Of a stretch of DNA of 49,485 nucleotides, positions 1 through 8,774 are shown one piece after another (position 1 is the first letter of the stretch; the number at the start of each line of letters is the position of its first letter). The notes below the pieces were generated by a model. That model saw nothing but the letters and a program-made list of their open reading frames with translations, made no database searches and had not been told where the DNA came from. The position numbers were made by a program, and so were the translations under genes. The stretch lies in assembly GCA_019637635.1 (NCBI GenBank), contig JAHBVI010000043.1, positions 1 through 49,485 on the forward strand, written 5' to 3'. Source of the stretch: Anaerolineae bacterium (GTDB lineage Bacteria; Chloroflexota; Anaerolineae; Promineifilales; Promineifilaceae).

Positions 1-1465
1 TATTAAAGACACGCCGCCACAGGTTGGTCTCTAATATCCCATCCGGGTCGCAGCGTTGTTTCAGTTCGCGGAAGCGGGCGATGGTGGCCTCGCCCAGGTA
101 GGCGCGGGCCACTTCGGGGCGGAGGACGCTATCTTTGGCCAGGTAGAAACGGCCGTTGTTTGCCAGCACAATCTCGTCCATTTCCCGCGTCAACTGCACC
201 AGCCGTTCCCGGTTGCCTTTCGTCACCTTCCAATCCATAGCCAGCGAATAACCGTCTACGCCATAGCTGATGAGGAAGGGGTCTGGTTTGTGCCGCTTCA
301 TCACCGTCAGGAAATTGGGCAGGCCGTGGCGCTGCCCCAGTTGCAGGATGTCGGTGAACGCCTTTTCCGCATTTTCGGCGGGGATGAAGGGCTGGTATTG
401 AATCAGGCCGCCTTTGCCAAACGGCTTTTTCCAATCCAGCGAGTCGAGCAAGAAGTGATAGACGCCGTGTGCCTCGCGGTATTTGAGATGCCCTTTGCGG
501 CGGGCGGCGTAATACTTGGCCGTGTTGACAAAACGCATTCCGAAATTGTTCCAGAAGGGTACCTGAAAACGCCACAACGCGGAGCGCGGAAAAAAGCCCA
601 TGATGTCTGGCGGCACGTGCTGGTTATCCAGGCGCAGCGTTTGGGCCGGGTGCGGGTCGGCGCCGGGGCGCAGGTAGTGGGCGCGGTGTAGTTCGCTGCG
701 GCCTAAGGCTTTGCCCTTGCTGAAGGCATCTAACCAGGCCACCAGATAATCAGAGTTATGCAGATGGTCGTCAAAATAGGCCATGGTTTCGTGCAGGTTG
801 GGGCGGGTGAAGCCTTCGACCTCCAACAGGCCAGAGTAGACGCGCTTGAGCTGCAAGGTGAGGCTGGTGAAAACGCCCAACATGCCAAAACCGCCGATGG
901 CCGCGTGGAAAAGGTCGCTGTTTTGCTCGCGGCTGCACGTGAGGATTTCCCCGGAAGGCAGCATCAGGTCAAATTGGGCGATGTGTTCGCCGAAGGTGCC
1001 GATTTTCCAGGCGTTTTTGCCGTGTACGTTCATAGCTGCGCCGCCGCCGACGGTGATATTCATGGTGCCGGTGGCTACAGGAATCCACCAGCCATCTTCG
1101 ACGGTGTATTCCCAGGCACGTTGCAGGGTGACGCCAGGTTCGACGGTGAGACGGCCGTTGTCCGGCTGCCACTCCAATATCCGGTTCATGCGGCGCATGT
1201 CCAGGGCGATGTTTTCGTCGTTCAGGGCGGCGTCGCCGTAGCTGTTGCCCCCACCACGCAGGCCAATGGTACGGCCGTGATCCCTGGCCAACTGGAATAC
1301 CTGCCGCAATTGGGCAATGTTAACGGGGCGGTAAACGTAGCCAATGCCCTTATATGCCTCCCCCCACCCTGCCACCACCTCCAAATGGTCCGGCGGCAGG
1401 GCAGATAGTAGCGGGTTCTGTTCCGGTTCTTCGCCAATCATTGTTTCAAACTCTTCGTAGATCAT
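1..1465 (-). CDS. FAD-binding oxidoreductase, DprE1/alditol-oxidase type (3' end cut by window edge)
   Basis: An open frame runs from ATG at 1465 to the window edge (488 codons, no stop). It shows the VAO/PCMH-type FAD-binding fold: the loop GLRGGGNSYGDAAL at residues 68-81 and a second FAD-contacting stretch, GTMNITVGGGAAMNVHGKN, near residues 125-145 that closely recalls decaprenylphosphoryl-ribose oxidase (DprE1). A segment GGFGMLGV also fits the family. The predicted role is FAD-dependent oxidation of a sugar or polyol hydroxyl; the substrate is unknown. Its start lies 3 bases after the methyltransferase stop, so it may share that transcript. Family assignment is solid; the DprE1 function itself is only a resemblance. 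Confidence 0.85.
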   Translation of the reverse strand, partial: MIYEEFETMIGEEPEQNPLLSALPPDHLEVVAGWGEAYKGIGYVYRPVNIAQLRQVFQLARDHGRTIGLRGGGNSYGDAALNDENIALDMRRMNRILEWQPDNGRLTVEPGVTLQRAWEYTVEDGWWIPVATGTMNITVGGGAAMNVHGKNAWKIGTFGEHIAQFDLMLPSGEILTCSREQNSDLFHAAIGGFGMLGVFTSLTLQLKRVYSGLLEVEGFTRPNLHETMAYFDDHLHNSDYLVAWLDAFSKGKALGRSELHRAHYLRPGADPHPAQTLRLDNQHVPPDIMGFFPRSALWRFQVPFWNNFGMRFVNTAKYYAARRKGHLKYREAHGVYHFLLDSLDWKKPFGKGGLIQYQPFIPAENAEKAFTDILQLGQRHGLPNFLTVMKRHKPDPFLISYGVDGYSLAMDWKVTKGNRERLVQLTREMDEIVLANNGRFYLAKDSVLRPEVARAYLGEATIARFRELKQRCDPDGILETNLWRRVFN

Positions 1466-1468
1466 GAT

Positions 1469-2702
1469 TCATCCGTCCCAGATTGCCGAAAGACAATACT
1501 CAAACAACTCTTTTTTGCTGTTGCGTTTCCGCACAATCTGGCGTTCAATTCGAGTGTAGCCAAGCCGGGTAAGTGAGTGGGCTAAAATTTCCTCAGTTGG
1601 CACTTGAATGCCGTAGAAGGAAGAATTGCCAACGATATATTTGAGCCTGGCGCCTGGCCCTAATGTGGGGCGCAGGTTCTGAAAATGCTGGTGCATATCG
1701 TGAAAATACTTGTATACGTAACGCCCCATCAACAACCCATTCTTTTCATGGGATTGCTCAATTTTGGCGCACAATTCTGGTAAACCATCTGGCAGCGCCG
1801 GTTGCGTCGGCTGCCACTCTTTCAAACGACTCGTGGCCACGCCCCACGTACCGCCAATAGACTCCCAATCCAGCCGAGCCTTTCGCTTCCGGTCGATTTA
1901 AGAAACCGGTCCAGTACATATACGGCCGTAGCTCACGAATATAGCTCATACGGTTTGGGTAAGGCGGCGAGGTGATAACATGGGTATAGCGTACTCCCAT
2001 ATCTGGAGGAGCCAGGCGGGAATCTGCCGGGAATACTCTGGCGTAGCCCGGCATCTGGTAACGGGCGCTGTGTAAAATGTGGGTGGCAATTTCACTAAAA
2101 AAAAGATCAATCGTCTGTGTTGTGTGATTGGTAGTCTCCTGCTGGAAAGACATGGAGACATGGTTAAAAGCCGCCGCTGAGGTATCCATCATCACCCGAC
2201 AAAAGGCGATCCACAACAAATCACCTGTGTGATCTGTGCCTGGTTGACCCACGTGTTGAACAAGTACATGGTGAATGGCTGCCAGAATTTGCAAAGTAGA
2301 CTCAGACCACCATCGTTCTATCTGGTGAATGGACGGCAGCCACAAACTATGACCTACAAACCGTTTATATGTTTGCACAATGACGGGAATAAGGCATTGT
2401 AATTCCGCTAACTCATCCGGTGTGTAATCGGTACATTTGGTATTGCCAAACCAGACGAGGAAGGGATTAATGTCCAACAGGTGAGCTGTCAGCCCGATCT
2501 GGGCCGCCACTAAGCCAGTTGTAGCTGTGCCGGAGAAAGGGTCAAGAATCACGCTTCTATCGCCAACATCCAGTTCGATTTGTTGTGCTATTTCTTCAAC
2601 CAGTTTCACAGAATAGGCAGGGGTCAGTCGCAGCCAGCCGTGGCGGTTCTGGCGTTGATTATACTGGAAGGTGTAATCCCATCTTCTGGAAACGGTGGTC
2701 AT
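1469..2702 (-). pseudogene. DNA methyltransferase (TSPPY type) with an apparent +1 frameshift
   Basis: Two overlapping frames make one methyltransferase of about 410 residues. The first part (from ATG 2702) has the SAM-binding motif DPFSGTATTGLVA near residue 53 and the catalytic motif TSPPYPNRMSY near residue 240, so it is a DNA amino-methyltransferase (N4-cytosine or N6-adenine). After LNRPEAK the frame loses sense. The family-like continuation LDWESIGGTWGVATSRL and the C-terminal part (GNSSFYGIQVPTEEIL) lie in the +1 frame and run to the stop at 1469. The shift falls between about 1868 and 1905, where one extra base is enough. Its start overlaps the upstream gene's stop as ATGA. It is either a decayed gene or an assembly error; an intact nuclease partner favours the latter. 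Confidence 0.8.
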
Positions 2703-3490
2703 GATGCACTCAACAATGTTTGTACAACATCCTGTACCTGTGACCGGATGGTTTGGCTATTCCGCATAAAAAAAGCAGCCAGATCATACCCCAACACCTC
2801 CTTCATAAAGGCATACAGTGAAATGGTAGGATCATCGGCCATGCTGCCAATCAAAATGCCACTGCGGTTATTGCGATAACGAAGCACGATGTCGGTATCA
2901 ATCTGGGCGGAGAAGATGGCAAATATGGGTAGATAACCTTTTGACCAGGCTACGGCCGTGTTATCAATGTCTGCATTTTGTCGTTTACTATCTTTACTTT
3001 TGTAACCCTGCCGCACTTCAAACACAGCGCCGTTTGTTGGGGTGTTGGCATCAAGTAAACGACAGACTTTGGCTATCCACTGCCGAACATTGTTAGCAAC
3101 GTGTACATTGTGAATCTGTTCAATTTCTAGCCGGGCATCAAGCTTCAACGTTTTAGGTTTGCCAGCTGATGCGGTGGCCACATAAGACCAGGAAGCAAAC
3201 GCGGGGTCACTGTAGGCTGTTTGATCACAAGTGATCTGGCGAAACAGCATTTCACAGCCAACGCCTAATTGCCTGTATAGGGAAGTCATGCCTCCAGCCG
3301 CTCGATGAGCCGCATACATCAGATCAGAATTGAGGCCAATCCAGGCATAAAAGGGATCAGTCCCATAAAGCGACAAAAATTCATCACGGGAAACGCCCCC
3401 TTCTATGCTGCCGACACCAAACCTGGGCCGATATGTTTTGCTTTTGAGTACCGGCTCAAGGAATAATCGCAGATAAAGGGAATCCGACAT
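2699..3490 (-). CDS. Putative type II restriction endonuclease
   Basis: A 263-residue soluble protein translated just before a DNA methyltransferase, with stop and start overlapping by four bases (ATGA). The only catalytic-looking stretch is FEVRQGYKSKDSKRQNADI near residue 160, with acidic and Lys residues spaced as in PD-(D/E)XK nucleases; related wording occurs in several type II restriction enzymes as I recall. Expected role: cleavage of unmethylated DNA at the site protected by its partner. I chose ATG 3490; an in-frame TTG at 3502 is possible, and neither has a clear Shine-Dalgarno. Recognition sequence unknown. Evidence is context plus one motif. Confidence 0.6.
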   Translation of the reverse strand: MSDSLYLRLFLEPVLKSKTYRPRFGVGSIEGGVSRDEFLSLYGTDPFYAWIGLNSDLMYAAHRAAGGMTSLYRQLGVGCEMLFRQITCDQTAYSDPAFASWSYVATASAGKPKTLKLDARLEIEQIHNVHVANNVRQWIAKVCRLLDANTPTNGAVFEVRQGYKSKDSKRQNADIDNTAVAWSKGYLPIFAIFSAQIDTDIVLRYRNNRSGILIGSMADDPTISLYAFMKEVLGYDLAAFFMRNSQTIRSQVQDVVQTLLSAS

Positions 3491-3523
3491 GATTTTTACC
3501 AAAAAAGACAGCTAAGGGCCTGC

Positions 3524-6151
3524 CTACCCACCGGTCACAAACCAGGCCATGATGTTGGTGAGCAAGGTTTCCTGGATGCTTTCTGGCAGCAGCACCAATG
3601 GCAGCAGGACAATGACCACCCGCTGGCTGGTAAAGTCGTCAATGACGGCAATGCCCGCCACTTCACCGCTGCCGGCGCTGGCCGGGCCACGCAACAAAAA
3701 AGGAGTTGAGCCTTCCTCGGCATCAGCCGCCAGTAAGTCAGACAACACGACCTGATAACTGCCATCCAGTTCAATCACATCACCACTGTTCAAGCCATCC
3801 AGCAAAACGGGATCATCACCGGTTATTTCCAGGTCAACCAGCGTTGCCAGTTCCGCATCCGCCAGGATGGTGGGCGAGGAGCCGATTAAAAAAAGCATCC
3901 CGCCGCTGTCCAAATAGTTAAAAATGGTAATGGTATCATCATCAAAAAAGCCGTCTTCATTCCGATAATCGCCTGAGTCCCAAATGAGCAGGTCGGCATC
4001 TTCCAGGGCGTCGTCAGGCAGAAGGCCATCTTCGGAGGCCACCCAGACGGTGATTTCGTAGCTGTCACCGAGCAGGGCCAACAGCAAATCGGCGCTGGTG
4101 ATACCCTCGCCCAGCGGCTCGCCGTCATCGTCTACAAAGAGGAAGATGTTTTCAATAGCGCCGCCGCCTTCAGAGGATTGGTCTTCAGAGAGGGTGACGG
4201 TGAGGGAGTAGCCGCCGCCATTGTCGAAATAGTCACGGACGACGATGGTGTAATCGCCATCATCTTCGATTTCGATGCCCAGTATTTCTTCAGCTTCGCC
4301 GGAGAAGGTGCTGTCTACGGAGGTGATGAGTTCATTATTCGGGTCATACAATTCCAAAACGGCGTCTAAATCATCATCACCTTGCAAGACAATATCTATG
4401 AAGGCCGGGCCATCTTTGAACGTCCAGGCATGGCTTTCTCCTTCCTCCAGTGTGCCTTCCACAGTTTCGTCCAGTTCAATGGTTCCCTGGTTAACGGCAT
4501 CTATGTCTGACGCCGGTTCTTCGGGTTCCTCTGGTTGGGCCGGTTCGCCGGGTTCTGCCGGTTCTTCGCCGTCGGGTTGGCCACCGGTGAGCAGTTCGGC
4601 TTCAACTTCTTCGTTGGCGACGCCGGTGGGGCAGAGGGCCAGGTTGCCCTGCACCAGACAACCGGCCGCTTCGTAGCTGGCATTCAACGGAATGAGGTCA
4701 AGCAGCAAATCAACGGTGTTGTCTAACCCTTCTTTGCTGGCGGCGAGGACAATGACCTGATGACGGCCGTTGCCATTTTCCAACAGCACCAGCGCCGTGC
4801 CCGACATTTGCACGTTGCCTAACGGTGTATGCAATAACCGGATAGGGGCCGGTTTTTCCGGTTCCGCCTCCGGTTCCTCTTCTTCCTCTTCTGGCGTGGG
4901 TGTGGGAGTGGGCGTAGCCGCAGCGGCCAATGCCTTCTCCTCGGCGGCGGTAAGGATGGGCGGCTCAATGGTGAAGGTGATGCCGTTGCTGGCCAGAATT
5001 TCTAATACATCGTCGCCAGCCTGGTTATACAGGCCGAGGGTGAGGGAATCTTGATCAGGGTCAGACACGGCCGTCATCCGAATCTCTTGCCCAATGGCCC
5101 GGAACGCCTCTTGCAGGGAAATGACCTGATTAAACGCTTGTGCCCCCAGGTCTGGCTGCCCGGTGTAAACCAGGTTGATGGGCTGGCGGTAGAAGTAGGG
5201 GAAGTCGGTCAGGGTTGTCGTTCGTTCCGTTTGGGTAGTGAGCCAGTCAGCAATGTGAGCCAGGAAACGGCCGTTGTCATACGCCGTGAAATAGGGTTCG
5301 GTCATAAAGTGCAGGTCGGTGAGGGCCAGGACACGGCCGTTTTCATTGGCAGCAGCCAGGGTCAGCCCACCGGGCCGGTCGGTAGCCGAGGACCAGGTGT
5401 TGTCATCGCCAGTGAGTACGGCCGTTGCCGACGGCCCCACGTCCAGCGAATGCGCGCCATAAAAAACCACCTGCTGCACATCGGCCGTCAGGTCATTTTC
5501 CGCCGCCAGGCTGCTGCCGCGCATGATGATGTTGCGGAAGTTGCCTTCATTTTCGGTCAGGTTATACAGGTAGTCGCCATTAAAATTCAGGTCAAAGGCC
5601 GAAGCCAGGCTGTTCAGGGGGATTTTGCTGTCTTCAATAATTACCGTAAAGTCAAAAAATGTTTCTTCGATGACCACATTGTAGCGGGTGGGGTCGCCTA
5701 TCAGCAGCAGGCGACCCCCGTTAGCCACAAACGCTTTCACGGCCAGGATTTCAGGAGTGGTGAACGGCCGTAAGGGAGCCATGACCACATAGGCATTCAC
5801 CGCCCGCAGCGCCGCCGCCAGATTACCACTGGTATGCGGCACAACGGCATACCCCCGCGCCGAAAGCCGCCCCAGAAATTGACCCATTTCCGTTTCGGTA
5901 AACGCATTTTCATGGGCCATATCCAGCAGCACCCGCCCGCGAATGATGTCATCAGCAGCCGGCGAGGGCACATCAGCAAAACTGCCGGTAGCCGGTGTGG
6001 CTACCGGCTGCACCACGTCGGCCGGATCGTAAACGGGAATCTCACCCCGCGCCTCGGCCCCACCCAGGTCATAATAACGCAGGTAACGGTAAACAGATGG
6101 CGCTGCCAGCAAAACAACAAAGATCACAAGTAAAAGGATGGCACGTTTCAT
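3524..6151 (-). CDS. Membrane-anchored DUF4350-like protein with PPC domain
   Basis: An 875-residue protein with an N-terminal hydrophobic segment (about residues 4-20) that is a signal anchor or uncleaved signal. The next 300 residues resemble DUF4350/GATase1-like domains (TPEILAVKAFVANGGRLLLIGDP). A low-complexity linker with a Thr-Pro run followed by a Glu run lies near residues 410-435. Around residues 555-655 is a pre-peptidase C-terminal (PPC) type beta domain (GTLEEGESHAWTF... DGDYTIVVRDY). The last 200 residues repeat the GATase-like theme (DADLLIWDSGDY ... LDSGGMLFLIGSSP). It is probably exported and surface-attached. No catalytic residues identified. It may be cotranscribed with the SppA-type gene upstream, from which a heptamer array separates it. 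Confidence 0.65.
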   Translation of the reverse strand: MKRAILLLVIFVVLLAAPSVYRYLRYYDLGGAEARGEIPVYDPADVVQPVATPATGSFADVPSPAADDIIRGRVLLDMAHENAFTETEMGQFLGRLSARGYAVVPHTSGNLAAALRAVNAYVVMAPLRPFTTPEILAVKAFVANGGRLLLIGDPTRYNVVIEETFFDFTVIIEDSKIPLNSLASAFDLNFNGDYLYNLTENEGNFRNIIMRGSSLAAENDLTADVQQVVFYGAHSLDVGPSATAVLTGDDNTWSSATDRPGGLTLAAANENGRVLALTDLHFMTEPYFTAYDNGRFLAHIADWLTTQTERTTTLTDFPYFYRQPINLVYTGQPDLGAQAFNQVISLQEAFRAIGQEIRMTAVSDPDQDSLTLGLYNQAGDDVLEILASNGITFTIEPPILTAAEEKALAAAATPTPTPTPEEEEEEPEAEPEKPAPIRLLHTPLGNVQMSGTALVLLENGNGRHQVIVLAASKEGLDNTVDLLLDLIPLNASYEAAGCLVQGNLALCPTGVANEEVEAELLTGGQPDGEEPAEPGEPAQPEEPEEPASDIDAVNQGTIELDETVEGTLEEGESHAWTFKDGPAFIDIVLQGDDDLDAVLELYDPNNELITSVDSTFSGEAEEILGIEIEDDGDYTIVVRDYFDNGGGYSLTVTLSEDQSSEGGGAIENIFLFVDDDGEPLGEGITSADLLLALLGDSYEITVWVASEDGLLPDDALEDADLLIWDSGDYRNEDGFFDDDTITIFNYLDSGGMLFLIGSSPTILADAELATLVDLEITGDDPVLLDGLNSGDVIELDGSYQVVLSDLLAADAEEGSTPFLLRGPASAGSGEVAGIAVIDDFTSQRVVIVLLPLVLLPESIQETLLTNIMAWFVTGG

Positions 6152-6173
6152 TGGTTTTGTTTCCTGAGGATTG

Positions 6174-6246
6174 TAGATTGGAGATTGAAGATTAGAGATT
6201 GGAGATTGACCGAATCTCCAATCTCTAATCCCTAATCCCTAATTCT
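6174..6246. repeat. Heptamer array (GATTGGA/TCTCTAA type) forming a dyad
   Basis: Between the SppA-type stop and the DUF4350 gene. Repeats of about 7 bases (GATTGGA, GATTGAA) are followed by their complements (AATCTCC, AATCCCT), so the stretch can fold into a long imperfect hairpin. Likely an intergenic repeat rather than coding. Confidence 0.75.
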
Positions 6247-7122
6247 CTACCGATTCGGCAGTTCGATGTAACGATAATAGATGCCCGGCGGTAGATCGGC
6301 GGGCATAGCCCACAGCCGTTCCAGGTCAATTTGGGGTGGCCGGTAGGCCAGGGCGTTTGGATTTTCATCATCCATAAAGGTGAGCGGGTATAGCTCCACC
6401 ACTTCATAATCACGCAAACCGGCCAGGGCGCCGGCTCTGGCAATCGCTTCCTGGGTGGAGATCATGCCATCAATCAATCCCATCTGCTGTGCGGTGACGC
6501 CATCAAAAATTTCGGCGCGGGTGAGGGTCTCAAAATTCGCCGATAAACGATCCCCACGACCAACGGCTACGGCGTTGACAAATACATCCTTCAACGTTTC
6601 CGCGCGGCGCGAAAAGCCATCGCGGGTGCCGCCAAAGGCTTTGTACGGCCCGGTAGTCAGCAGGTCTTCCTCAATGAAAACCGTGTCTGGCAAAAAGGTA
6701 ATCACCCCAATGCTGCCGATGGCCGAACCTGGTTTGGCGTAAATTTCATCGGTAGCGGCAGCCACATAATACGCGCCGCTGGCCGCCAGAAAATCTACCG
6801 AGGCGACAATGGGCATCTCCTGGCGCGTTTTGAGTACGTCCAGGTACATCTCTTCGCTGTCGTTGGCGGTGCCGCCGGGGCTGTTGATGATGATGACCAC
6901 CGCTTTGATGGCAGGGTCAGTGCGGGCATAGGCCAGTTGGGCTTTGAATTCTTCGGCCGTGAGATCAAAAATCTCGTAATAAAGGCGGATGACACCGACT
7001 TTTGGCTGGGGAACGGCACGGGGCGCAGCATAAATGCCAACGGCCATGGGCACGATGATCACCAGAATGAAGGCGAAAATCAGGCGGAGGGGAGAGCGAG
7101 TCAGATTATCGGCTGAGGCCAT
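6247..7122 (-). CDS. sppA: Signal peptide peptidase SppA-like, S49 family
   Basis: A 291-residue membrane-bound serine protease of the single-domain SppA type, which degrades leftover signal peptides in the membrane. One transmembrane segment lies at about residues 13-31. The S49 features are visible: NSPGG at 80-84, the nucleophile Ser115 in AASGAYY, and the general base Lys161 in GPYKAFGG, the Ser/Lys dyad spacing of bacterial SppA. Start at ATG 7122 is supported by AAGGAG nearby upstream. The C-terminal 60 residues are not typical of the family and I cannot assign them. Confidence 0.88.
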   Translation of the reverse strand: MASADNLTRSPLRLIFAFILVIIVPMAVGIYAAPRAVPQPKVGVIRLYYEIFDLTAEEFKAQLAYARTDPAIKAVVIIINSPGGTANDSEEMYLDVLKTRQEMPIVASVDFLAASGAYYVAAATDEIYAKPGSAIGSIGVITFLPDTVFIEEDLLTTGPYKAFGGTRDGFSRRAETLKDVFVNAVAVGRGDRLSANFETLTRAEIFDGVTAQQMGLIDGMISTQEAIARAGALAGLRDYEVVELYPLTFMDDENPNALAYRPPQIDLERLWAMPADLPPGIYYRYIELPNR

Positions 7123-7144
7123 GAGAATCTCCTTGCCGGTAGGT

Positions 7145-7207
7145 GGTAATCGGTTATCGGTAATCGGTTATCAGTCATCGGATTACGGATTACGGCTCAC
7201 GGATTAC
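7145..7207. repeat. Nine-unit heptamer array (GGTAATC/GGATTAC)
   Basis: Exactly nine 7-base units, for example GGTAATC, GGTTATC and GGATTAC. The first part carries GGTAATC-like units and the second GGATTAC-like units, near reverse complements in part. It sits just upstream of the SppA-type gene in a non-coding gap. Confidence 0.85.
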
Positions 7208-7283
7208 GCAAACATACCGGTTGGTCTTATCAAAGATGGGTCATAGAATATCATGCCGGTGAGTGGGTAGCAACCATACATGT

Positions 7284-7370
7284 AGTGCCAGGCAAGGGGC
7301 AAATCTATCTCGGTTTACCAGAACGGAACAGCCCCTAGCCTGGCACTGCTCAACCTGAATTTGCCTCTTG
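7284..7370 (+). promoter_or_regulatory. Candidate recF leader with two competing hairpins
   Basis: In the 304-base gap before recF, 7284-7300 pairs with 7331-7347 (16 of 17 bases complementary). The overlapping segment 7293-7304 can instead pair with 7359-7370 (11 of 12). The two helices exclude each other, the layout of an attenuator or riboswitch-like leader. The other gap content is the heptamer array at 7145-7207. No known riboswitch consensus was recognised. Confidence 0.4.
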
Positions 7371-7426
7371 TCGGGTATTACGCTATCAGATACTATGCCC
7401 TAATTATCTGGCGTTGAGTCTTGTTC

Positions 7427-8662
7427 ATGTATATTTCGCACTTATCGCTCACGAATTTTCGCAATTACGGCCGTCTGGAACTTGACCTCTCTCCTGGGGC
7501 CACGCTGCTTTACGGGCAAAATGCCCAGGGCAAAACAAATCTGCTGGAAGCAATTTATTATCTGGCCACCACCCGTTCGCCCCATGCTGAATATGACAAC
7601 CAGTTGTTGAATTGGGACGCCGCCGAGACCGAAGAGCCGGTAGTGGTGGGGCGGCTGGTGGCCCAGGTGCAAACGACAACGGAAACAAAGCGGCTGGAGA
7701 TGCGGCTGATTTTGGAGCGAAACGGCCGTAACCGCCCCCTCAGTTTTCGCCGTGAAGCGCTGGTAGACCGGCGCAAAGTGCGGTTGATGGATTTGTTGGG
7801 TCATTTGCGGGTGGTGTTGTTCCTGCCGGAGGATGTGCAATTGATTACCGGTTCGCCGGCAGAACGGCGACGGTATATGGACATCACGTTGTGCCAGATT
7901 GATGCCGCCTACTGTCGCTCCCTGTCGCAGTATAACAAGGTGTTGGAGCAGCGGAATGCCCTGCTGCGCCAGATTGCCGAAGGCAGCGGCAGTCTGGAGG
8001 TGCTGCCCATTTTCAGCGACAAGCTGGTCGCACTGGGCAGCCAGATCATGCAGCGGCGGGCGCTGTTTCTGGCCGACCTGGCACGGGAAACACAGCGGGT
8101 GCATTATGAGTCATTGACCAACGGCCGTGAAACCATCCGCCTGCAATACCTCCCCCGGTTAGCGGGCAATGGCACACCAGAGGAGGAAAGTGTGGCATCC
8201 GGTGAATGGCTGTCAGCCGCAGAAGCCACGCCGTCCGCCATCAAAACGCGCCTGGCAGAGGCGCTGGGCCAGGCACAGCCGGCCGATATTGCCCGCGGCG
8301 CTACCAGTGTGGGGCCACACCGGGATGACTGGCGTTTTCTGCTCAACGGCCGTGCCCTCAGCAGCTATGGTTCACGTGGGCAGCAGCGCACGGCGATTCT
8401 GGCGCTGAAGATGGCGGAGATAAATTGGATGACGGCCGTGACCGGCGAACAACCCCTCCTGCTGCTGGATGAAGTAGTGGCGGAATTGGATGCCCAGCGG
8501 CGCGCCGCCTTGTTGCACACCGCCCAATCGGCGCAGCAAGCCATCCTCACCGCTACCGACCCGGCCATGTTCACCACTGAATTTTTAGCCAACACGACCA
8601 GCCTGCACGTCAGTAATGGCCGAATTTCCTATGCGGAAAGTACTGGTATTTCCGACCGGTAA
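7427..8662 (+). CDS. recF: DNA replication and repair protein RecF
   Basis: A 411-residue SMC-like ATPase that loads RecA at gaps with RecO/RecR. The N-terminal signature YISHLSLTNFRNY, Walker A GQNAQGKTN at residues 30-38, the ABC-type signature region YGSRGQQRT, and Walker B with LLLLDEVVAELD near the C terminus are all present; length is slightly above the usual 360-370. ATG 7427 matches the family start better than TTG 7421. It is not next to dnaA/dnaN here, unlike the classical origin cluster. Confidence 0.95.
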   Translation: MYISHLSLTNFRNYGRLELDLSPGATLLYGQNAQGKTNLLEAIYYLATTRSPHAEYDNQLLNWDAAETEEPVVVGRLVAQVQTTTETKRLEMRLILERNGRNRPLSFRREALVDRRKVRLMDLLGHLRVVLFLPEDVQLITGSPAERRRYMDITLCQIDAAYCRSLSQYNKVLEQRNALLRQIAEGSGSLEVLPIFSDKLVALGSQIMQRRALFLADLARETQRVHYESLTNGRETIRLQYLPRLAGNGTPEEESVASGEWLSAAEATPSAIKTRLAEALGQAQPADIARGATSVGPHRDDWRFLLNGRALSSYGSRGQQRTAILALKMAEINWMTAVTGEQPLLLLDEVVAELDAQRRAALLHTAQSAQQAILTATDPAMFTTEFLANTTSLHVSNGRISYAESTGISDR

Positions 8663-8681
8663 AGCGAGAAGATTCGTTAGA

Positions 8682-8724
8682 AATGCTGCCTACCATGGAA
8701 GGAATCCATCTGAATAGCAGCATT
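8682..8724 (+). other. Inverted repeat after recF
   Basis: AATGCTGC at 8682-8689 pairs with GCAGCATT at 8717-8724, with a nested ATGGA/TCCAT inside. There is no T-run, so it is more likely a leader or operator structure for the downstream cyclase gene than an intrinsic terminator. Confidence 0.4.
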
Positions 8725-8774
8725 GTGACATCCAACCCAGCAAGCGTTCAGAAACAAACAAACGAGAAAAAAAC

